From Streptomyces sp. YIM 121038 (lineage in GTDB: Bacteria > Actinomycetota > Actinomycetes > Streptomycetales > Streptomycetaceae), in assembly GCF_006088715.1 (NCBI RefSeq), contig NZ_CP030771.1, positions 7,500,001 to 7,564,000 on the forward strand: 64,000 bases of DNA, given 5' to 3'. Positions within the stretch are counted from its first letter, which is position 1. Every line of letters begins with the position of its first letter. Below, one piece after another: positions 8,725-17,653 of the stretch. Position numbers and translations under genes: made by a program. The notes beneath the pieces were generated by a model. That model saw only the letters and a program-made list of their open reading frames with translations. It had not been told where the DNA came from and searched no databases.

Positions 8725-10155
8725 GTGCCGTCGATGCTCGATGCCGTCGTCGTGGGAGCGGGTCCGAACGGTCTGACCGCCGCCGTTGAGCTGGCCCGCC
8801 GAGGCCTCTCGGTGGCCGTCTTCGAGGCCAGGAGCACCGTCGGCGGCGGCGCCCGCACCGAGGAGCTCACGCTGCCGGGCTTCCGGCACGACCCCTGCTC
8901 GGCCGCGCACCCCCTGGGCATCAACTCCCCGGCGTTCCGCGCCCTGCCCCTGGAGCGGTACGGCCTGCGGTGGCTGCACGCCCCGCTGCCCATGGCCCAC
9001 CCGTTCCCCGACGGCAGCGCCGCCGTGCTCGCGCGCTCCGTCGCCGAGACGGCGGCCTCCTTCGGCCCCCGCGACGCGGGCACCTACCGGCGCCTGGTCG
9101 AGCCCTTCCTGCCGCACTGGGACACCCTGGCGCGGGACTTCATGTCCCTGCCCCTGACCGCCCTGCCGCGCGACCCCGTGCTGCTCGCCCGGTTCGGGCT
9201 CCAGGGGCTCCCGCCGTCGACGTGGCTGCTCCGGCGGTTCCGGGACGACCGGGCGCGCGCGCTGTTCGCCGGGCTCGTCGCCCACGTCATCGCGCCCCTC
9301 AACGGCTTCGCGACGACCGCCGTCGGCATGGTCTTCGCCCTCGCCGCCCACGCGCGCGGCTGGCCCGTCGCCCGCGGCGGCTCCCAGGCCATCTCCGACG
9401 CGCTCGCCGCGTACCTCAAGGACCTCGGCGGCGGCGTCCACACCGACTACGAGGTCAAGCGCCTCGACGACCTGCCGCCCGCGCGCGCCTACGTCTTCGA
9501 CACCTCACCCACCGCGCTCGCCCGCATCGCCGGACTCGGCCGCTACTACGACGCGTACCGGTACGGCGCCGGTGTCTTCAAGGTCGACTACGCCCTCGAC
9601 GGCCCCGTGCCCTGGACCGCCGAAGCGCCGCGCCGGGCGGGCACCGTGCAGATCGGGGCCACGAGCCAGGAGATCGGCACCGCGCTGCGGGCCGCCTCGC
9701 GCGAGGGCCGGGCCCCGGACACGCCGTTCCTCATCACCGTCCAGCCCGGCGTCGCCGACCCCACCCGCGCCCCCGCGGGCAAGGAGGTCTTCTGGGCGTA
9801 CGGCCACGTGCCCAACGGCTGGCAAGGCGATCTCACCGACGCCGTCGAGCGGCAGCTGGAGCGCTTCGCGCCCGGCTTCCGCGACCGCGTCCTGGCCCGC
9901 GCCACCGCGGGCCCGCCCCAACTCGCCACGCGCAACGCCAACTACGTGGGCGGCGACATCGCCTGCGGCGCCGCCAGCGGGCTGCAACTCCTGCTCCGGC
10001 CCCGGCTCACCGCGTTCCCCTACCGCACCCGGCACCCGGCCGTGTTCCTCTGCTCGTCCGCGACACCCCCGGGACCCGGCGTGCACGGCATGTCCGGGCA
10101 CAACGCCGCGAAGGCCGTCTGGAAGCGGCTCCGGCACCAGGACGCGACCTCATGA
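8725..10155 (+). CDS. FAD-dependent oxidoreductase, phytoene-desaturase-like
   Basis: 476 aa. GTG 8725 has AAGGAG seven bases upstream; an in-frame ATG at 8734 is the alternative. The N terminus is a dinucleotide-binding Rossmann fold ([22 protein letters not shown]) followed by an acidic strand end and [15 protein letters not shown], as in the CrtI/retinol-saturase family. The C-terminal FAD closing motif is present as [17 protein letters not shown]. Members desaturate or isomerise carotenoids, retinol or related lipids, but no carotenoid genes are nearby, so the substrate is open. Its last bases overlap the start of the macrodomain gene (ATGA), which suggests the pair is co-translated. Confidence 0.85.
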   Translation: MPSMLDAVVVGAGPNGLTAAVELARRGLSVAVFEARSTVGGGARTEELTLPGFRHDPCSAAHPLGINSPAFRALPLERYGLRWLHAPLPMAHPFPDGSAAVLARSVAETAASFGPRDAGTYRRLVEPFLPHWDTLARDFMSLPLTALPRDPVLLARFGLQGLPPSTWLLRRFRDDRARALFAGLVAHVIAPLNGFATTAVGMVFALAAHARGWPVARGGSQAISDALAAYLKDLGGGVHTDYEVKRLDDLPPARAYVFDTSPTALARIAGLGRYYDAYRYGAGVFKVDYALDGPVPWTAEAPRRAGTVQIGATSQEIGTALRAASREGRAPDTPFLITVQPGVADPTRAPAGKEVFWAYGHVPNGWQGDLTDAVERQLERFAPGFRDRVLARATAGPPQLATRNANYVGGDIACGAASGLQLLLRPRLTAFPYRTRHPAVFLCSSATPPGPGVHGMSGHNAAKAVWKRLRHQDATS

Positions 10156-10682
10156 CCGCCCGCGTCACGCTCGTCCAGGGCGACATCACCGAGCAGCACG
10201 CCGACGCCGTCGTGAACGCGGCGAACTCCTCGCTCCTCGGCGGAGGCGGCGTCGACGGCGCCATCCACCGCCGGGGCGGCCCCGAGATCCTCGCCGCCTG
10301 CCGCCGCCTGCGCGCCGGCCACTACGGCAAGGGCCTCGCGACCGGCGAGGCGGTCGCCACGACGGCGGGGAAGCTGGCCGCCGCGCACGTCATCCACACC
10401 GTCGGCCCCGTCTGGTCGGCGACCGAGGACCGCTCCGCGCTGCTCGCCTCCTGCTACCGCGCGTCCCTGCGGGCCGCCGCCGGACTCGGCGCCCGCACGG
10501 TCGCCTTCCCGGCGATCTCGACGGGCGTGTACCGCTGGCCGATGGCGGACGCCGCCCGCATCGCCGTCCACGCGGTACGCGAGGCCCTGGCGGCGCACCC
10601 GGAGGTGAGCGAGGTGCGGTTCGTCCTCTTCGACGCAGCGGCGTACCGGGCCTTCGAGGAAGCGCTGGCCGCCGAAGGCTGA
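10152..10682 (+). CDS. Macrodomain protein, O-acetyl-ADP-ribose deacetylase-like
   Basis: 176 aa, ATG 10152 inside the ATGA overlap with the preceding gene. A MacroD/YmdB-type ADP-ribose-binding fold is clear: [20 protein letters not shown] near residues 7-26, [27 protein letters not shown], and the glycine-rich loop [12 protein letters not shown]. These residues bind ADP-ribose and in this subgroup support hydrolysis of O-acetyl-ADP-ribose or mono-ADP-ribose removed from protein. The next two genes downstream repair alkylated DNA, so a role in a DNA-damage response is conceivable but not shown. Confidence 0.9.
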   Translation: MTARVTLVQGDITEQHADAVVNAANSSLLGGGGVDGAIHRRGGPEILAACRRLRAGHYGKGLATGEAVATTAGKLAAAHVIHTVGPVWSATEDRSALLASCYRASLRAAAGLGARTVAFPAISTGVYRWPMADAARIAVHAVREALAAHPEVSEVRFVLFDAAAYRAFEEALAAEG

Positions 10683-10731
10683 TGTCGGATTCCCGCCAGC
10701 CCCAGGGGCGGCGATCGCCGATCCTTGAGCC

Positions 10732-12333
10732 ATGCCCACCGTGACGCCCAGCGCATCCGAGCCGCGTACGCCCGCCGAGCCGCACCCGGCACCGCAGGCG
10801 CGGGACACCCCGGCGACCGCCGCGCCCACCGGGATGCACGGGGACTTCGACCGCTGCGTGCGGGCCGTGCAGTCCAAGGACGACCGGTTCGACGGATGGT
10901 TCTTCACCGCCGTCCTGACCACCCGGATCTACTGCCGCCCCAGCTGCCCCGTCGTACCGCCCAAGCCCGAGAACATGACGTTCTACCCGAGCGCCGCCGC
11001 CTGCCAGCAGGCCGGGTTCCGCGCCTGCAAGCGGTGCCGCCCCGACAGCAGCCCCGGCTCACCCGAGTGGAACCAGCGCGCCGACCTCGTCGCCCGCGCC
11101 ATGCGCCTCATCGGCGACGGCGTGGTCGACCGCGACGGCGTGCCAGGACTCGCCGCACGCCTCGGCTACAGCACCCGCCAGGTCGAGCGCCAGCTCCTCG
11201 CCGAGCTCGGCGCCGGGCCCCTCGCGCTCGCCCGCGCCCAGCGCGCCCAGACCGCGCGGCTGCTCATCGAGACGACCACGCTGCCCATGGCGCAGATCGC
11301 CTTCGCCGCGGGCTTCGCCTCCATCCGCACGTTCAACGACACCGTCCGCGAGGTCTTCGCGCACGCCCCGGGCGAGCTGCGCACCCGCGCCGCCCGCCGC
11401 GGCCGCGGCCCCGGCGGACCGCCGCCCGCCGCCCACGGCACGCTCTCGCTGCGGCTGCCGTTCCGGGCCCCGCTCCACCCCGACAACCTCTTCGGCCACC
11501 TCATCGCGACCGCCGTACCCGGCGTCGAGGAGTGGCACGAGGGCGCGTACCGCCGCACCCTGCGCCTGCCGTACGGGCACGGCGTCGTCGCGCTCACCCC
11601 GCACCCCGACCACATCGGCTGCCGCCTCACCCTCACCGACCCGCGCGACCTGACCCTCGCCATCAGCCGCTGCCGCAGGCTCCTCGACCTGGACGCCGAC
11701 CCCGTCGCCGTGGACGACCAGCTGCGCGCCGACCCGCTGCTCGCGCCCCTCGTCGACAAGGCGCCGGGGCGGCGCGTGCCGCGCACCGTGGACGAGGCCG
11801 AGTTCGCGGTCCGCGCGGTGCTCGGCCAGCAGGTGTCCACGGCCGCGGCCCGCACCCACGCCGCGCGCCTGGTCACCGCGCACGGCGAGCCGGTCGACGA
11901 CCCCGAGGGCGGCCTCACCCATCTGTTCCCGGCCCCTGCCGCGCTCGCCGCGCTCGACCCCGACTCCCTCGCGCTGCCCCGCAGCCGCCGCGCCACCCTC
12001 ATGACCCTCGTACGCCATCTCGCCGACGGCACGCTCCGGCTCGGCGTGGAGAACGACTGGGAGCGGGCCCGCGCCCAGCTCACCGCGCTGCCGGGCTTCG
12101 GCCCCTGGACCACCGAGGTCATCGCGATGCGGGCGCTCGGCGACCCCGACGCCTTCCTGCCGTCCGACCTCGGAGTCCGCCGCGCCGCCCAGGGCCTCGG
12201 GCTGCCGCACACGCCCGCCGCGCTCACCGCCCGCGCGGCGGCCTGGCGCCCCTGGCGGGCGTACGCCGTCCAGTACCTGTGGGCGACGGACGACCACGCC
12301 ATCAACCACATCCCCGCGCACCCCGGGCGCTGA
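10732..12333 (+). CDS. Ada-type sensor fused to AlkA-type DNA-3-methyladenine glycosylase
   Basis: 533 aa with three parts. About residues 40-105 form an Ada N-terminal zinc domain (RIYCRPSCP and ACKRCRP supply the four Cys; the first is the phosphotriester acceptor). About 110-205 form an AraC-type helix-turn-helix pair (LAARLGYSTRQVERQL, IAFAAGFASIRTFND). About 225-533 are AlkA: an N-terminal domain, then HhH-GPD with LPGFGPWTTEVIAMRAL and the catalytic Asp in FLPSDLGVR. It should sense methylphosphotriesters, act as activator and excise alkylated bases. ATG 10732 has no SD; an internal ATG at 10834 is possible. The ogt gene follows. Confidence 0.92.
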   Translation: MPTVTPSASEPRTPAEPHPAPQARDTPATAAPTGMHGDFDRCVRAVQSKDDRFDGWFFTAVLTTRIYCRPSCPVVPPKPENMTFYPSAAACQQAGFRACKRCRPDSSPGSPEWNQRADLVARAMRLIGDGVVDRDGVPGLAARLGYSTRQVERQLLAELGAGPLALARAQRAQTARLLIETTTLPMAQIAFAAGFASIRTFNDTVREVFAHAPGELRTRAARRGRGPGGPPPAAHGTLSLRLPFRAPLHPDNLFGHLIATAVPGVEEWHEGAYRRTLRLPYGHGVVALTPHPDHIGCRLTLTDPRDLTLAISRCRRLLDLDADPVAVDDQLRADPLLAPLVDKAPGRRVPRTVDEAEFAVRAVLGQQVSTAAARTHAARLVTAHGEPVDDPEGGLTHLFPAPAALAALDPDSLALPRSRRATLMTLVRHLADGTLRLGVENDWERARAQLTALPGFGPWTTEVIAMRALGDPDAFLPSDLGVRRAAQGLGLPHTPAALTARAAAWRPWRAYAVQYLWATDDHAINHIPAHPGR

Positions 12334-12346
12334 AGCCCCTACGCGA

Positions 12347-12373
12347 ACCCCTGAGACCCCCGAGACCCCTGAG
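12347..12373 (+). repeat. Three tandem 9-bp units between the AlkA and Ogt genes
   Basis: ACCCCTGAG, ACCCCCGAG and ACCCCTGAG stand head to tail in the 57-bp spacer. They resemble, in unit length and composition, the 9-bp units found before the ethylmalonyl-CoA mutase gene. Confidence 0.6.
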
Positions 12374-12390
12374 ACCTGGGATTGACCGCC

Positions 12391-12876
12391 ATGCACCGTA
12401 CGCACACCGTCATCGACAGCCCCTACGGGCCGCTCACCCTCGTCGCCACCGACGGCACCCTCAGCGGCCTGTACATGACCGAGCAGCGCCACCGCCCTGC
12501 CGAGGAGACCTTCGGCGACCGCGACCCCGACGGCTTCGACGCGGCGACCGAGCAGCTGACGGCCTACTTCGCGGGCGAGCTGACCCGCTTCGACCTGCCG
12601 CTGCGCCTGGACGGCACGCCGTTCCAGCAGTCCGTCTGGCAGCAGCTCCTGAAGATCCCGTACGGGCGGACCCGTACGTACGGGGAGCTCGCCGAAGCCC
12701 TGGGCAAGCCCGCCGCGTCCCGCGCCGTCGGCCTGGCCAACGGCAAGAACCCCATCGGCGTCATCGTGCCGTGCCACCGCGTCATCGGCGCGGGCGGCGG
12801 CCTGACCGGCTACGGCGGCGGCCTCGACCGCAAGCGGCGGCTCCTGGAGCTGGAGAGCGGGACCGCCCTGTTCTGA
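12391..12876 (+). CDS. ogt: Methylated-DNA--protein-cysteine methyltransferase
   Basis: 161 aa from ATG 12391; an in-frame TTG at 12382 is the only longer option and neither has a strong SD. The C-terminal half carries the family features: the HTH with RTRTYGELAEALGKPAASRA and the active site IPVPCHRVIG-like segment, here IVPCHRVIGAGG with the methyl-acceptor Cys near residue 131, then the closing YGGGLDRKRRLLELE. It removes methyl from O6-methylguanine or O4-methylthymine in one suicidal turnover. It follows the Ada-AlkA fusion by 57 bp, so direct reversal and base excision of alkyl damage are probably co-expressed. Confidence 0.95.
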   Translation: MHRTHTVIDSPYGPLTLVATDGTLSGLYMTEQRHRPAEETFGDRDPDGFDAATEQLTAYFAGELTRFDLPLRLDGTPFQQSVWQQLLKIPYGRTRTYGELAEALGKPAASRAVGLANGKNPIGVIVPCHRVIGAGGGLTGYGGGLDRKRRLLELESGTALF

Positions 12877-12894
12877 GCCGTGGCCTCCGGTGCC

Positions 12895-13215
12895 TCAGTC
12901 CGCACCGGCCCCCGAGTCGGCGAGCTCCGCGATCACCTCGGCGTGGCAGGGCTCCGGCACGCACCAGCACCCAAGGCGGTGCCCCCGCAGCTCGGGCAGC
13001 AGCGCGAGCAGGTCGGGGCGGCTGAGGAGATGGTCGCGGTACATGGCCACGACCTCCTCCCGCGTCCCGTCCTTACCGGGCCGGAAGGGGCTGGCCAGGG
13101 GAGAGCCCTTCAGGTGCCAGCCGCCCCGGTGCATGGCCCGGCCCACGTAGACCACGTCGGCGTAGTCCGGGTCCTCCCGGTGCCCCTTGAGGTTGACGAC
13201 GGTCGTACGGCTCAC
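12895..13215 (-). CDS. DUF4326 domain protein
   Basis: 106 aa, nearly all one DUF4326 domain: TTVVNLKG, YVGRAM, GSPLASPF, the YRDHLL helix, and GHRLGCWCVPEPCHAEVIAEL with a Cys/His cluster that looks metal-binding. The family occurs in phages and bacteria and has no established function. The ATG at 13215 overlaps the stop of the upstream thioesterase gene (ATGA), so it is the second gene of a two-gene unit. The end lies 18 bp from the convergent ogt stop. Confidence 0.85.
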   Translation of the reverse strand: MSRTTVVNLKGHREDPDYADVVYVGRAMHRGGWHLKGSPLASPFRPGKDGTREEVVAMYRDHLLSRPDLLALLPELRGHRLGCWCVPEPCHAEVIAELADSGAGAD

Positions 13216-13745
13216 GACGGGGCTCCCTCCGGGCGCGGTGCCGCGAAGACCGCGCAGGTCGTCGTGGCGTGGGCGTGCAGCTTGCCGTCGGCGGAGCTGA
13301 CGACGCGGGCCTCGGCCGTGGCCGTGGTCCTGCCGACGTGCAGGGCCCTCGCGTCGCAGCGCAGGCGCGGCGAGTCCGCGAACACGGGGCGGACGAAGTT
13401 CACGCTGAGCTGGGTCGTGGTGTAGGCCCGGCCCGGCGGCAGCAGGGTCGCGACGGCGCAGCCCAGGGCGGAGTCGAGCAGCGTGGCCAGGACACCCCCG
13501 TGCACCGTCCCCATGGGGTTCAGGAGGTGCTCGCCCGGGTCGATCTCGAACACCGCCGTGCCCTCGCCGTAGCCGACCAGGTGGTAGTCGAGGGTCGAGC
13601 CCAGGGGCGGCTCCGGCAGTTCCCCGGCGAGGATCCTCCGCAGCAGCTCAGGACCGCTCACGTCCCCCGCCTCGGCCCAGGGCACCGGCGGCTCCCAGGT
13701 GTGCGTGCGGACGCGTGGCCCGCGCGGGTCCGGCTGCGCTGTCAT
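13212..13745 (-). CDS. PaaI-family hotdog thioesterase
   Basis: 177 aa. After a non-conserved N-terminal 45 residues, the hotdog fold is clear: a central GTVHGGVLATLLDSALGCAV helix with the conserved HGG, then YTTTQLSVNFVRPVF and RTTATAEARVV strands. PaaI-type enzymes hydrolyse acyl-CoA thioesters, often phenylacetyl-CoA derivatives or stalled CoA esters. It is first in a two-gene unit with the DUF4326 gene. The physiological substrate is not evident. Confidence 0.88.
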   Translation of the reverse strand: MTAQPDPRGPRVRTHTWEPPVPWAEAGDVSGPELLRRILAGELPEPPLGSTLDYHLVGYGEGTAVFEIDPGEHLLNPMGTVHGGVLATLLDSALGCAVATLLPPGRAYTTTQLSVNFVRPVFADSPRLRCDARALHVGRTTATAEARVVSSADGKLHAHATTTCAVFAAPRPEGAPS

Positions 13746-13890
13746 CGGCGTGCTCCGTCCTTGGGCCCGGCGCGCGCCGTTCGGCTCGCGCCGCTTCCCT
13801 TACGACTCTCCCTGGCTTCGCCGACGGCCGCGCGCCGAGAGCCGGCGCCCGCACGGCCACCCGCCCGGGCCGGCGCCCACCCCGCCCGAA

Positions 13891-14385
13891 TCAGCCGACC
13901 CGCCGCCCGCCCTCCAGCTCCACCGCGCCGCCGCCCGCCGCCAGCACGTCCAGCGCGACCCGCAACCGGCGCGCGAGCGGCACCGAGAGGTACGACTCCA
14001 GGTCCCCGGGTGCCACCAGGCGCCAGGACAGCAGCTCCTCCTCCTGGATCCGGATGGCCGCGAACCGCTCGTCGGGGAGCACCCCGCCGTCGTACAGGAA
14101 CGCCACCAGCGGCGGTCGCTCGTCCGTGCCCGGCACCCAGTCGACCACGAGGAGGCCGCCGAGCTCGATGTCCAGGCCGACCTCCTCGGCGGTCTCGCGG
14201 CGCGCGCCCTGCCGGGGCGTCTCGCCGTCGGCCGACTCGACCCCGCCGCCCGGAAGTGCCCACTTCTCGCGGTAGTTGGGCTCGACGAGCAGCACGCGGC
14301 CCGCCGGGTCGCGGATGACGGCGGCGGCTCCGGCGAGGACGCGCGGCAGGCCCGCGATGTAGGCGGCGTAATCGAGAGTCGTCAC
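13891..14385 (-). CDS. NUDIX hydrolase
   Basis: 164 aa from GTG 14385. The Nudix box is present as GGGVESADGETPRQGARRETAEEVG (positions of the conserved G, E, R-E-x-x-E-E; residues about 49-72), which binds metal and cleaves nucleoside-diphosphate-linked substrates. The N-terminal RVLLVEPNYREKWALPGG and the C-terminal Arg-rich end are usual for the ADP-ribose/8-oxo-dGTP type. There is no SD; a TACCCT -10 box lies seven bases from the GTG, so the mRNA is probably leaderless. Substrate unknown. Confidence 0.87.
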   Translation of the reverse strand: MTTLDYAAYIAGLPRVLAGAAAVIRDPAGRVLLVEPNYREKWALPGGGVESADGETPRQGARRETAEEVGLDIELGGLLVVDWVPGTDERPPLVAFLYDGGVLPDERFAAIRIQEEELLSWRLVAPGDLESYLSVPLARRLRVALDVLAAGGGAVELEGGRRVG

Positions 14386-14392
14386 GGAGGGA

Positions 14393-14398
14393 AGGGTA
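14393..14398 (-). promoter_or_regulatory. Candidate -10 box (TACCCT) for the leaderless NUDIX gene
   Basis: On the minus strand TACCCT ends seven bases before GTG 14385, and no purine-rich SD is present in that gap. The arrangement matches the other leaderless candidates in the window. Confidence 0.4.
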
Positions 14399-14450
14399 GC
14401 CCCGCGCGGCGGGGCCCCGAGGGGCCTTGCCCCCGGCTCCCGGCGCGGTC

Positions 14451-16169
14451 TCACTCGTCCGATCTGCCCCGGGACCTGGCGATCCGGCGGAGCCTGGGGT
14501 GGCGGTCGGCCGACTGTGAGGTCAGGGCGTCGCCGACCATGGCCCGCACCGCGTCCCGCAGGCCGTGCAGCGCGGTGTGCCGTGCGGGCCCCGCCCCCGG
14601 GTCCACCCTGAGCTCCTTCAGGAGCGCCCAGCACAGCGCCAGCATGACGACGACGAACGGCAGGGCCACCAGGATGGTCGCGCTCTGCAGGGACTTGAGG
14701 CCGCCCGCGACGAGCAGCACGGCGGCCACCGCCGACATCAGTGCCCCCCAGGTGACGACGAGCCAGGTGGGCGGGTGCAGCGAGCCGCGGCTGCTGAGCG
14801 AGCCCATCACGAGCGAGGCGGAGTCGGCGCTGGTGATGAAGTACGTCATGACGAGGACCATCGCCACCCACGAGGTGACCGTGGTCAGCGGCAGACCGTC
14901 CAGCATGGCGAACAGGGACGCCTCGGCGCCCTCCTTGGCCTTGGCCGCCATGTCCACCGCCCCGGTCGTGTCGAGCCGGATGCCGGTGCCGCCCATCACG
15001 CAGAACCACACGACGGTCGCCCCGCTCGGCACGAGCAGCACGCCGATGAGGAACTCCCGGATCGTCCGGCCGCGGGAGATGCGCGCGATGAACGTGCCGA
15101 CGAACGGCGCCCAGGACAGCCACCACGCCCAGTAGAAGATCGTCCACGCGCCGAGCCAGGTGCTGTCGGTGAAGGCGCCGGTGCGCGTGGCCATCGGCAG
15201 GAGCTGGTGCAGGAAGCCGCCGACGCTCGCCGGGATCGCGTCCAGGATGAACACCGTCGGGCCGAGCACGAAGACGAACAGCATCAGGAGGGCGGCGAGC
15301 CCGAGGTTGAGCGTGCTGAGCCACTTCACGCCGCGGTGCACCCCGGAGAAGGCGGACAGCACGAAGGCCGCGCCGAGCGAGGCGATGATGATCAGCTGGA
15401 GGGTGGTGCTGTCCTCGGCGCCCGCGGTCAGATGCAGCCCCGTGGAGACCTGGAGCGCGCCCACGCCGAGGCTCGTGGCGGTGCCGAAGACGGTCGCGAA
15501 GACGGCGAGCAGATCGATGATCCGGCCGGGCCAGCCCGCCGCCCGCGCCTCGCCGATCAGCGGCACGAAGACCGAACTGAGCCGGTTCCCGCGGCCCTTG
15601 CGGAAGCCCGCGTACGCGAGCGCGAGGCCGGCGATGCCGTAGATCGCCCACGGCGTCAGGGTCCAGTGGAAGAAGGAGTACTCGAACGCGACCCGGGCGG
15701 CGCCCCCGGTGCGCGCCTCGACACCGGAGGCGGGCGGCGGGTCGAGGTAGTGCGTGAGCGGCTCCCCGACGCCGTAGAACATCAGGCCGATGCCCATGCC
15801 CGCGCTGAACATCATCGCGATCCAGGCGAGGCTCGTGAACTCCGGCTCGGAGTCGTCGGCGCCCAGCCGGATCCGGCCGAAGCGGCCGAACGCCAGCAGC
15901 ACGCACAGGACCAGGAAGACATCGGCCGCGATCACGAAGAGCCAGGCGAAGTTGTCCAGGACCCAGGAGAGGGCGGAGCCGGTCGTGTTCTCGAAGGACG
16001 TCTTGCCGATCGCCGCCCAGGCGACGACGCCGAGGACGACGAGGGCGCCGATGCCGACGACGCTGAAGTCGGGGGAGCCGTCGGGGGCGGAGCCGGGCGG
16101 GGAAGGCGGGTCCGGCGGGCCGCCGGAGGTTCCGTCGGGGAGCGGCTGATCGATCACTTCCGTGCTCAT
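14451..16169 (-). CDS. BCCT-family betaine/choline/carnitine transporter
   Basis: 572 aa, about 12 membrane segments starting near residue 35. The BCCT signature is seen in FYWAWWLSWAPFVGTFIARI with GRTIREF after it (about residues 330-360), and the Trp-rich FFHWTLTPWAIY segment is part of the substrate box. The ATG at 16169 is supported by homology of the start. Such carriers take up glycine betaine, choline or ectoine by Na+ or H+ symport, for osmotic protection or as a carbon source. The C-terminal tail is short and basic. It is divergent from the glycerate kinase gene across a 155-bp spacer containing an inverted repeat. Confidence 0.93.
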   Translation of the reverse strand: MSTEVIDQPLPDGTSGGPPDPPSPPGSAPDGSPDFSVVGIGALVVLGVVAWAAIGKTSFENTTGSALSWVLDNFAWLFVIAADVFLVLCVLLAFGRFGRIRLGADDSEPEFTSLAWIAMMFSAGMGIGLMFYGVGEPLTHYLDPPPASGVEARTGGAARVAFEYSFFHWTLTPWAIYGIAGLALAYAGFRKGRGNRLSSVFVPLIGEARAAGWPGRIIDLLAVFATVFGTATSLGVGALQVSTGLHLTAGAEDSTTLQLIIIASLGAAFVLSAFSGVHRGVKWLSTLNLGLAALLMLFVFVLGPTVFILDAIPASVGGFLHQLLPMATRTGAFTDSTWLGAWTIFYWAWWLSWAPFVGTFIARISRGRTIREFLIGVLLVPSGATVVWFCVMGGTGIRLDTTGAVDMAAKAKEGAEASLFAMLDGLPLTTVTSWVAMVLVMTYFITSADSASLVMGSLSSRGSLHPPTWLVVTWGALMSAVAAVLLVAGGLKSLQSATILVALPFVVVMLALCWALLKELRVDPGAGPARHTALHGLRDAVRAMVGDALTSQSADRHPRLRRIARSRGRSDE

Positions 16170-16182
16170 GACGCCCCACTAT

Positions 16183-16205
16183 GGAGCGGTATGCTCCGCT
16201 TTTTT
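16183..16205 (+). promoter_or_regulatory. Inverted repeat GGAGC-N5-GCTCC followed by six T
   Basis: A perfect 5-bp dyad (16183-16187 with 16193-16197), then GC and TTTTTT (16200-16205), lies between the divergent BCCT and glycerate kinase genes, 14 bp from the BCCT start. It could be a repressor operator or an attenuator-type hairpin reading toward the kinase gene. A T6 run is rare in this G+C-rich DNA. Confidence 0.45.
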
Positions 16206-16324
16206 CGGCTGACGCGCCGTCCTTGCGCCCAGCTGACCATGGGCAGGGGGCCCTTCCTGCGGTTATGGTCGCAGCGGCGCGACTGCCTTGCCGCGAGCAA
16301 GGCCGGAAGCAAGGGGAACGCAAG

Positions 16325-17515
16325 GTGGCGGACGCAGGGACGACAGCTCACGACGGGGGCCGTGGGACGGGGCGCGGTCACGGCCGCGGGCATGTGCTGA
16401 TCGCCGCGGACAAGTTCAAGGGGTCGCTCACGGCCGTCGAGGTCGCGCAGCGCGTGTCGGCGGGCCTGCGCCGCGTCGTGCCGGACCTGTCGGTGCGCGC
16501 CCTTCCCGTGGCGGACGGCGGCGACGGCACGGTCGACGCGGCCGTCGCGGCCGGGTTCGAGCGCCGCGAGGCCCGGGTCACCGGGCCGCTCGGCGAGGGG
16601 GTCACGGCGGCGTACGCGCTGCGTGACGGCACGGCGGTCGTGGAGATGGCCGAGGCGTCGGGCCTGCAGCGCCTGCCCGAGGGCGTCTTCGCGCCGCTCA
16701 CCGCGTCGACGTACGGCACGGGCGAGCTGATCCGCGCCGCCCTGGACGCGGGCGCGCGCACCGTCGTCTTCGGGGTCGGCGGCAGCGCCACCACGGACGG
16801 CGGCGCGGGCATGCTGGCCGCGCTCGGCGGCCGGTTCCTGGACGCGGCCGGGCAGCCGGTCGCCCCGGGCGGCGGGCCGCTGCGCGACCTGGAGAGCGCC
16901 GATCTGTCCGGGCTCGACCCGCGCCTGAAGGACACCGAGATCGTCCTCGCCAGCGACGTCGACAATCCGCTGACGGGCCCCAAGGGTGCCCCCGCGGTGT
17001 ACGGCCCGCAGAAGGGGGCGTCCCCCGAGGACGTGGCGGCGCTCGACACCGCGCTCGCGCACTTCGCGCGGGTGCTCGCCCGCTCCGCGGGGCCGCGCGC
17101 CCTGGAGCACGCCGAGGCGCCCGGCGCGGGGGCCGCGGGCGGCATCGGCTTCGGCGCCCTCGTCGGGCTCGGCGCGTCCTTCCGGCCCGGCATCGAGGTC
17201 ATGCTGGACGTCCTGGGCTTCGCGCCCGCCCTGGCCGGGGCGCAGCTCGTCATCACCGGTGAGGGCTCCCTGGACGAGCAGACCCTGCACGGCAAGGCAC
17301 CCGCAGGGGTCGCCGCCGCGGCCCGCGCGGCCGGGGTCGAGGTCATCGCCGTCTGCGGGCGCCTGGCCCTGCCGCCGACCTCCCTCGGCACGGCGGGCAT
17401 CCGCCGCGCGTACGCCCTGACGGACATCGAGCCGGACGTCGCCCGTTGCGTGGCCGAGGCGGGCCCGCTCCTGGAGCGCCTGGCGGAGGGCATCGCCCGG
17501 GACTATCTGCGCTGA
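16325..17515 (+). CDS. Glycerate kinase, GckA/GarK type
   Basis: 396 aa from GTG 16325, preceded by AAGGGGAA; the frame is open further upstream but with no good start. After a Gly/His-rich N-terminal segment of about 22 residues the type-2 glycerate kinase starts: VLIAADKFKGSLTAVEVA, PVADGGDGTVDA, VFGVGGSATTDGGAGML, GPKGAPAVYGPQKG and ITGEGSLDEQTLHGKAP. These residues bind glycerate and ATP. The product, 2- or 3-phosphoglycerate, links glyoxylate or glycerate use to glycolysis. That fits the ethylmalonyl-CoA island a few kilobases away, whose product includes glyoxylate, although no regulatory link is visible. Confidence 0.92.
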   Translation: MADAGTTAHDGGRGTGRGHGRGHVLIAADKFKGSLTAVEVAQRVSAGLRRVVPDLSVRALPVADGGDGTVDAAVAAGFERREARVTGPLGEGVTAAYALRDGTAVVEMAEASGLQRLPEGVFAPLTASTYGTGELIRAALDAGARTVVFGVGGSATTDGGAGMLAALGGRFLDAAGQPVAPGGGPLRDLESADLSGLDPRLKDTEIVLASDVDNPLTGPKGAPAVYGPQKGASPEDVAALDTALAHFARVLARSAGPRALEHAEAPGAGAAGGIGFGALVGLGASFRPGIEVMLDVLGFAPALAGAQLVITGEGSLDEQTLHGKAPAGVAAAARAAGVEVIAVCGRLALPPTSLGTAGIRRAYALTDIEPDVARCVAEAGPLLERLAEGIARDYLR

Positions 17516-17538
17516 CCGTCCCGGAGCCCCGGCCGGGC

Positions 17539-17555
17539 CCGTGCGGGCCGCACGG
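17539..17555 (+). terminator. Hairpin after the glycerate kinase gene
   Basis: A 17-bp perfect palindrome (8-bp arms 17539-17546 and 17548-17555 around one G) starts 24 bp after the stop. A related arm is repeated at 17561-17574. No U-tract. Confidence 0.5.
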
Positions 17556-17593
17556 CCTCGCGCGGGCCGCACGGGTTCGCGCGGGCAGCAAAA

Positions 17594-17635
17594 AGCCGGA
17601 TGGGCCCGAACCACGAGGTTCAGGCCCACCCGGCT
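17594..17635 (-). terminator. Intrinsic terminator of the psd-pssA unit
   Basis: A long stem with a few mismatches (AGCCGG/TGGGCC/GAACC arms around ACGA) is followed, in the minus direction, by five T (plus-strand A 17590-17594). It lies 19 bp past the pssA stop at 17654. Confidence 0.75.
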
Positions 17636-17653
17636 CGGGTCGGTCGCGGGAGG

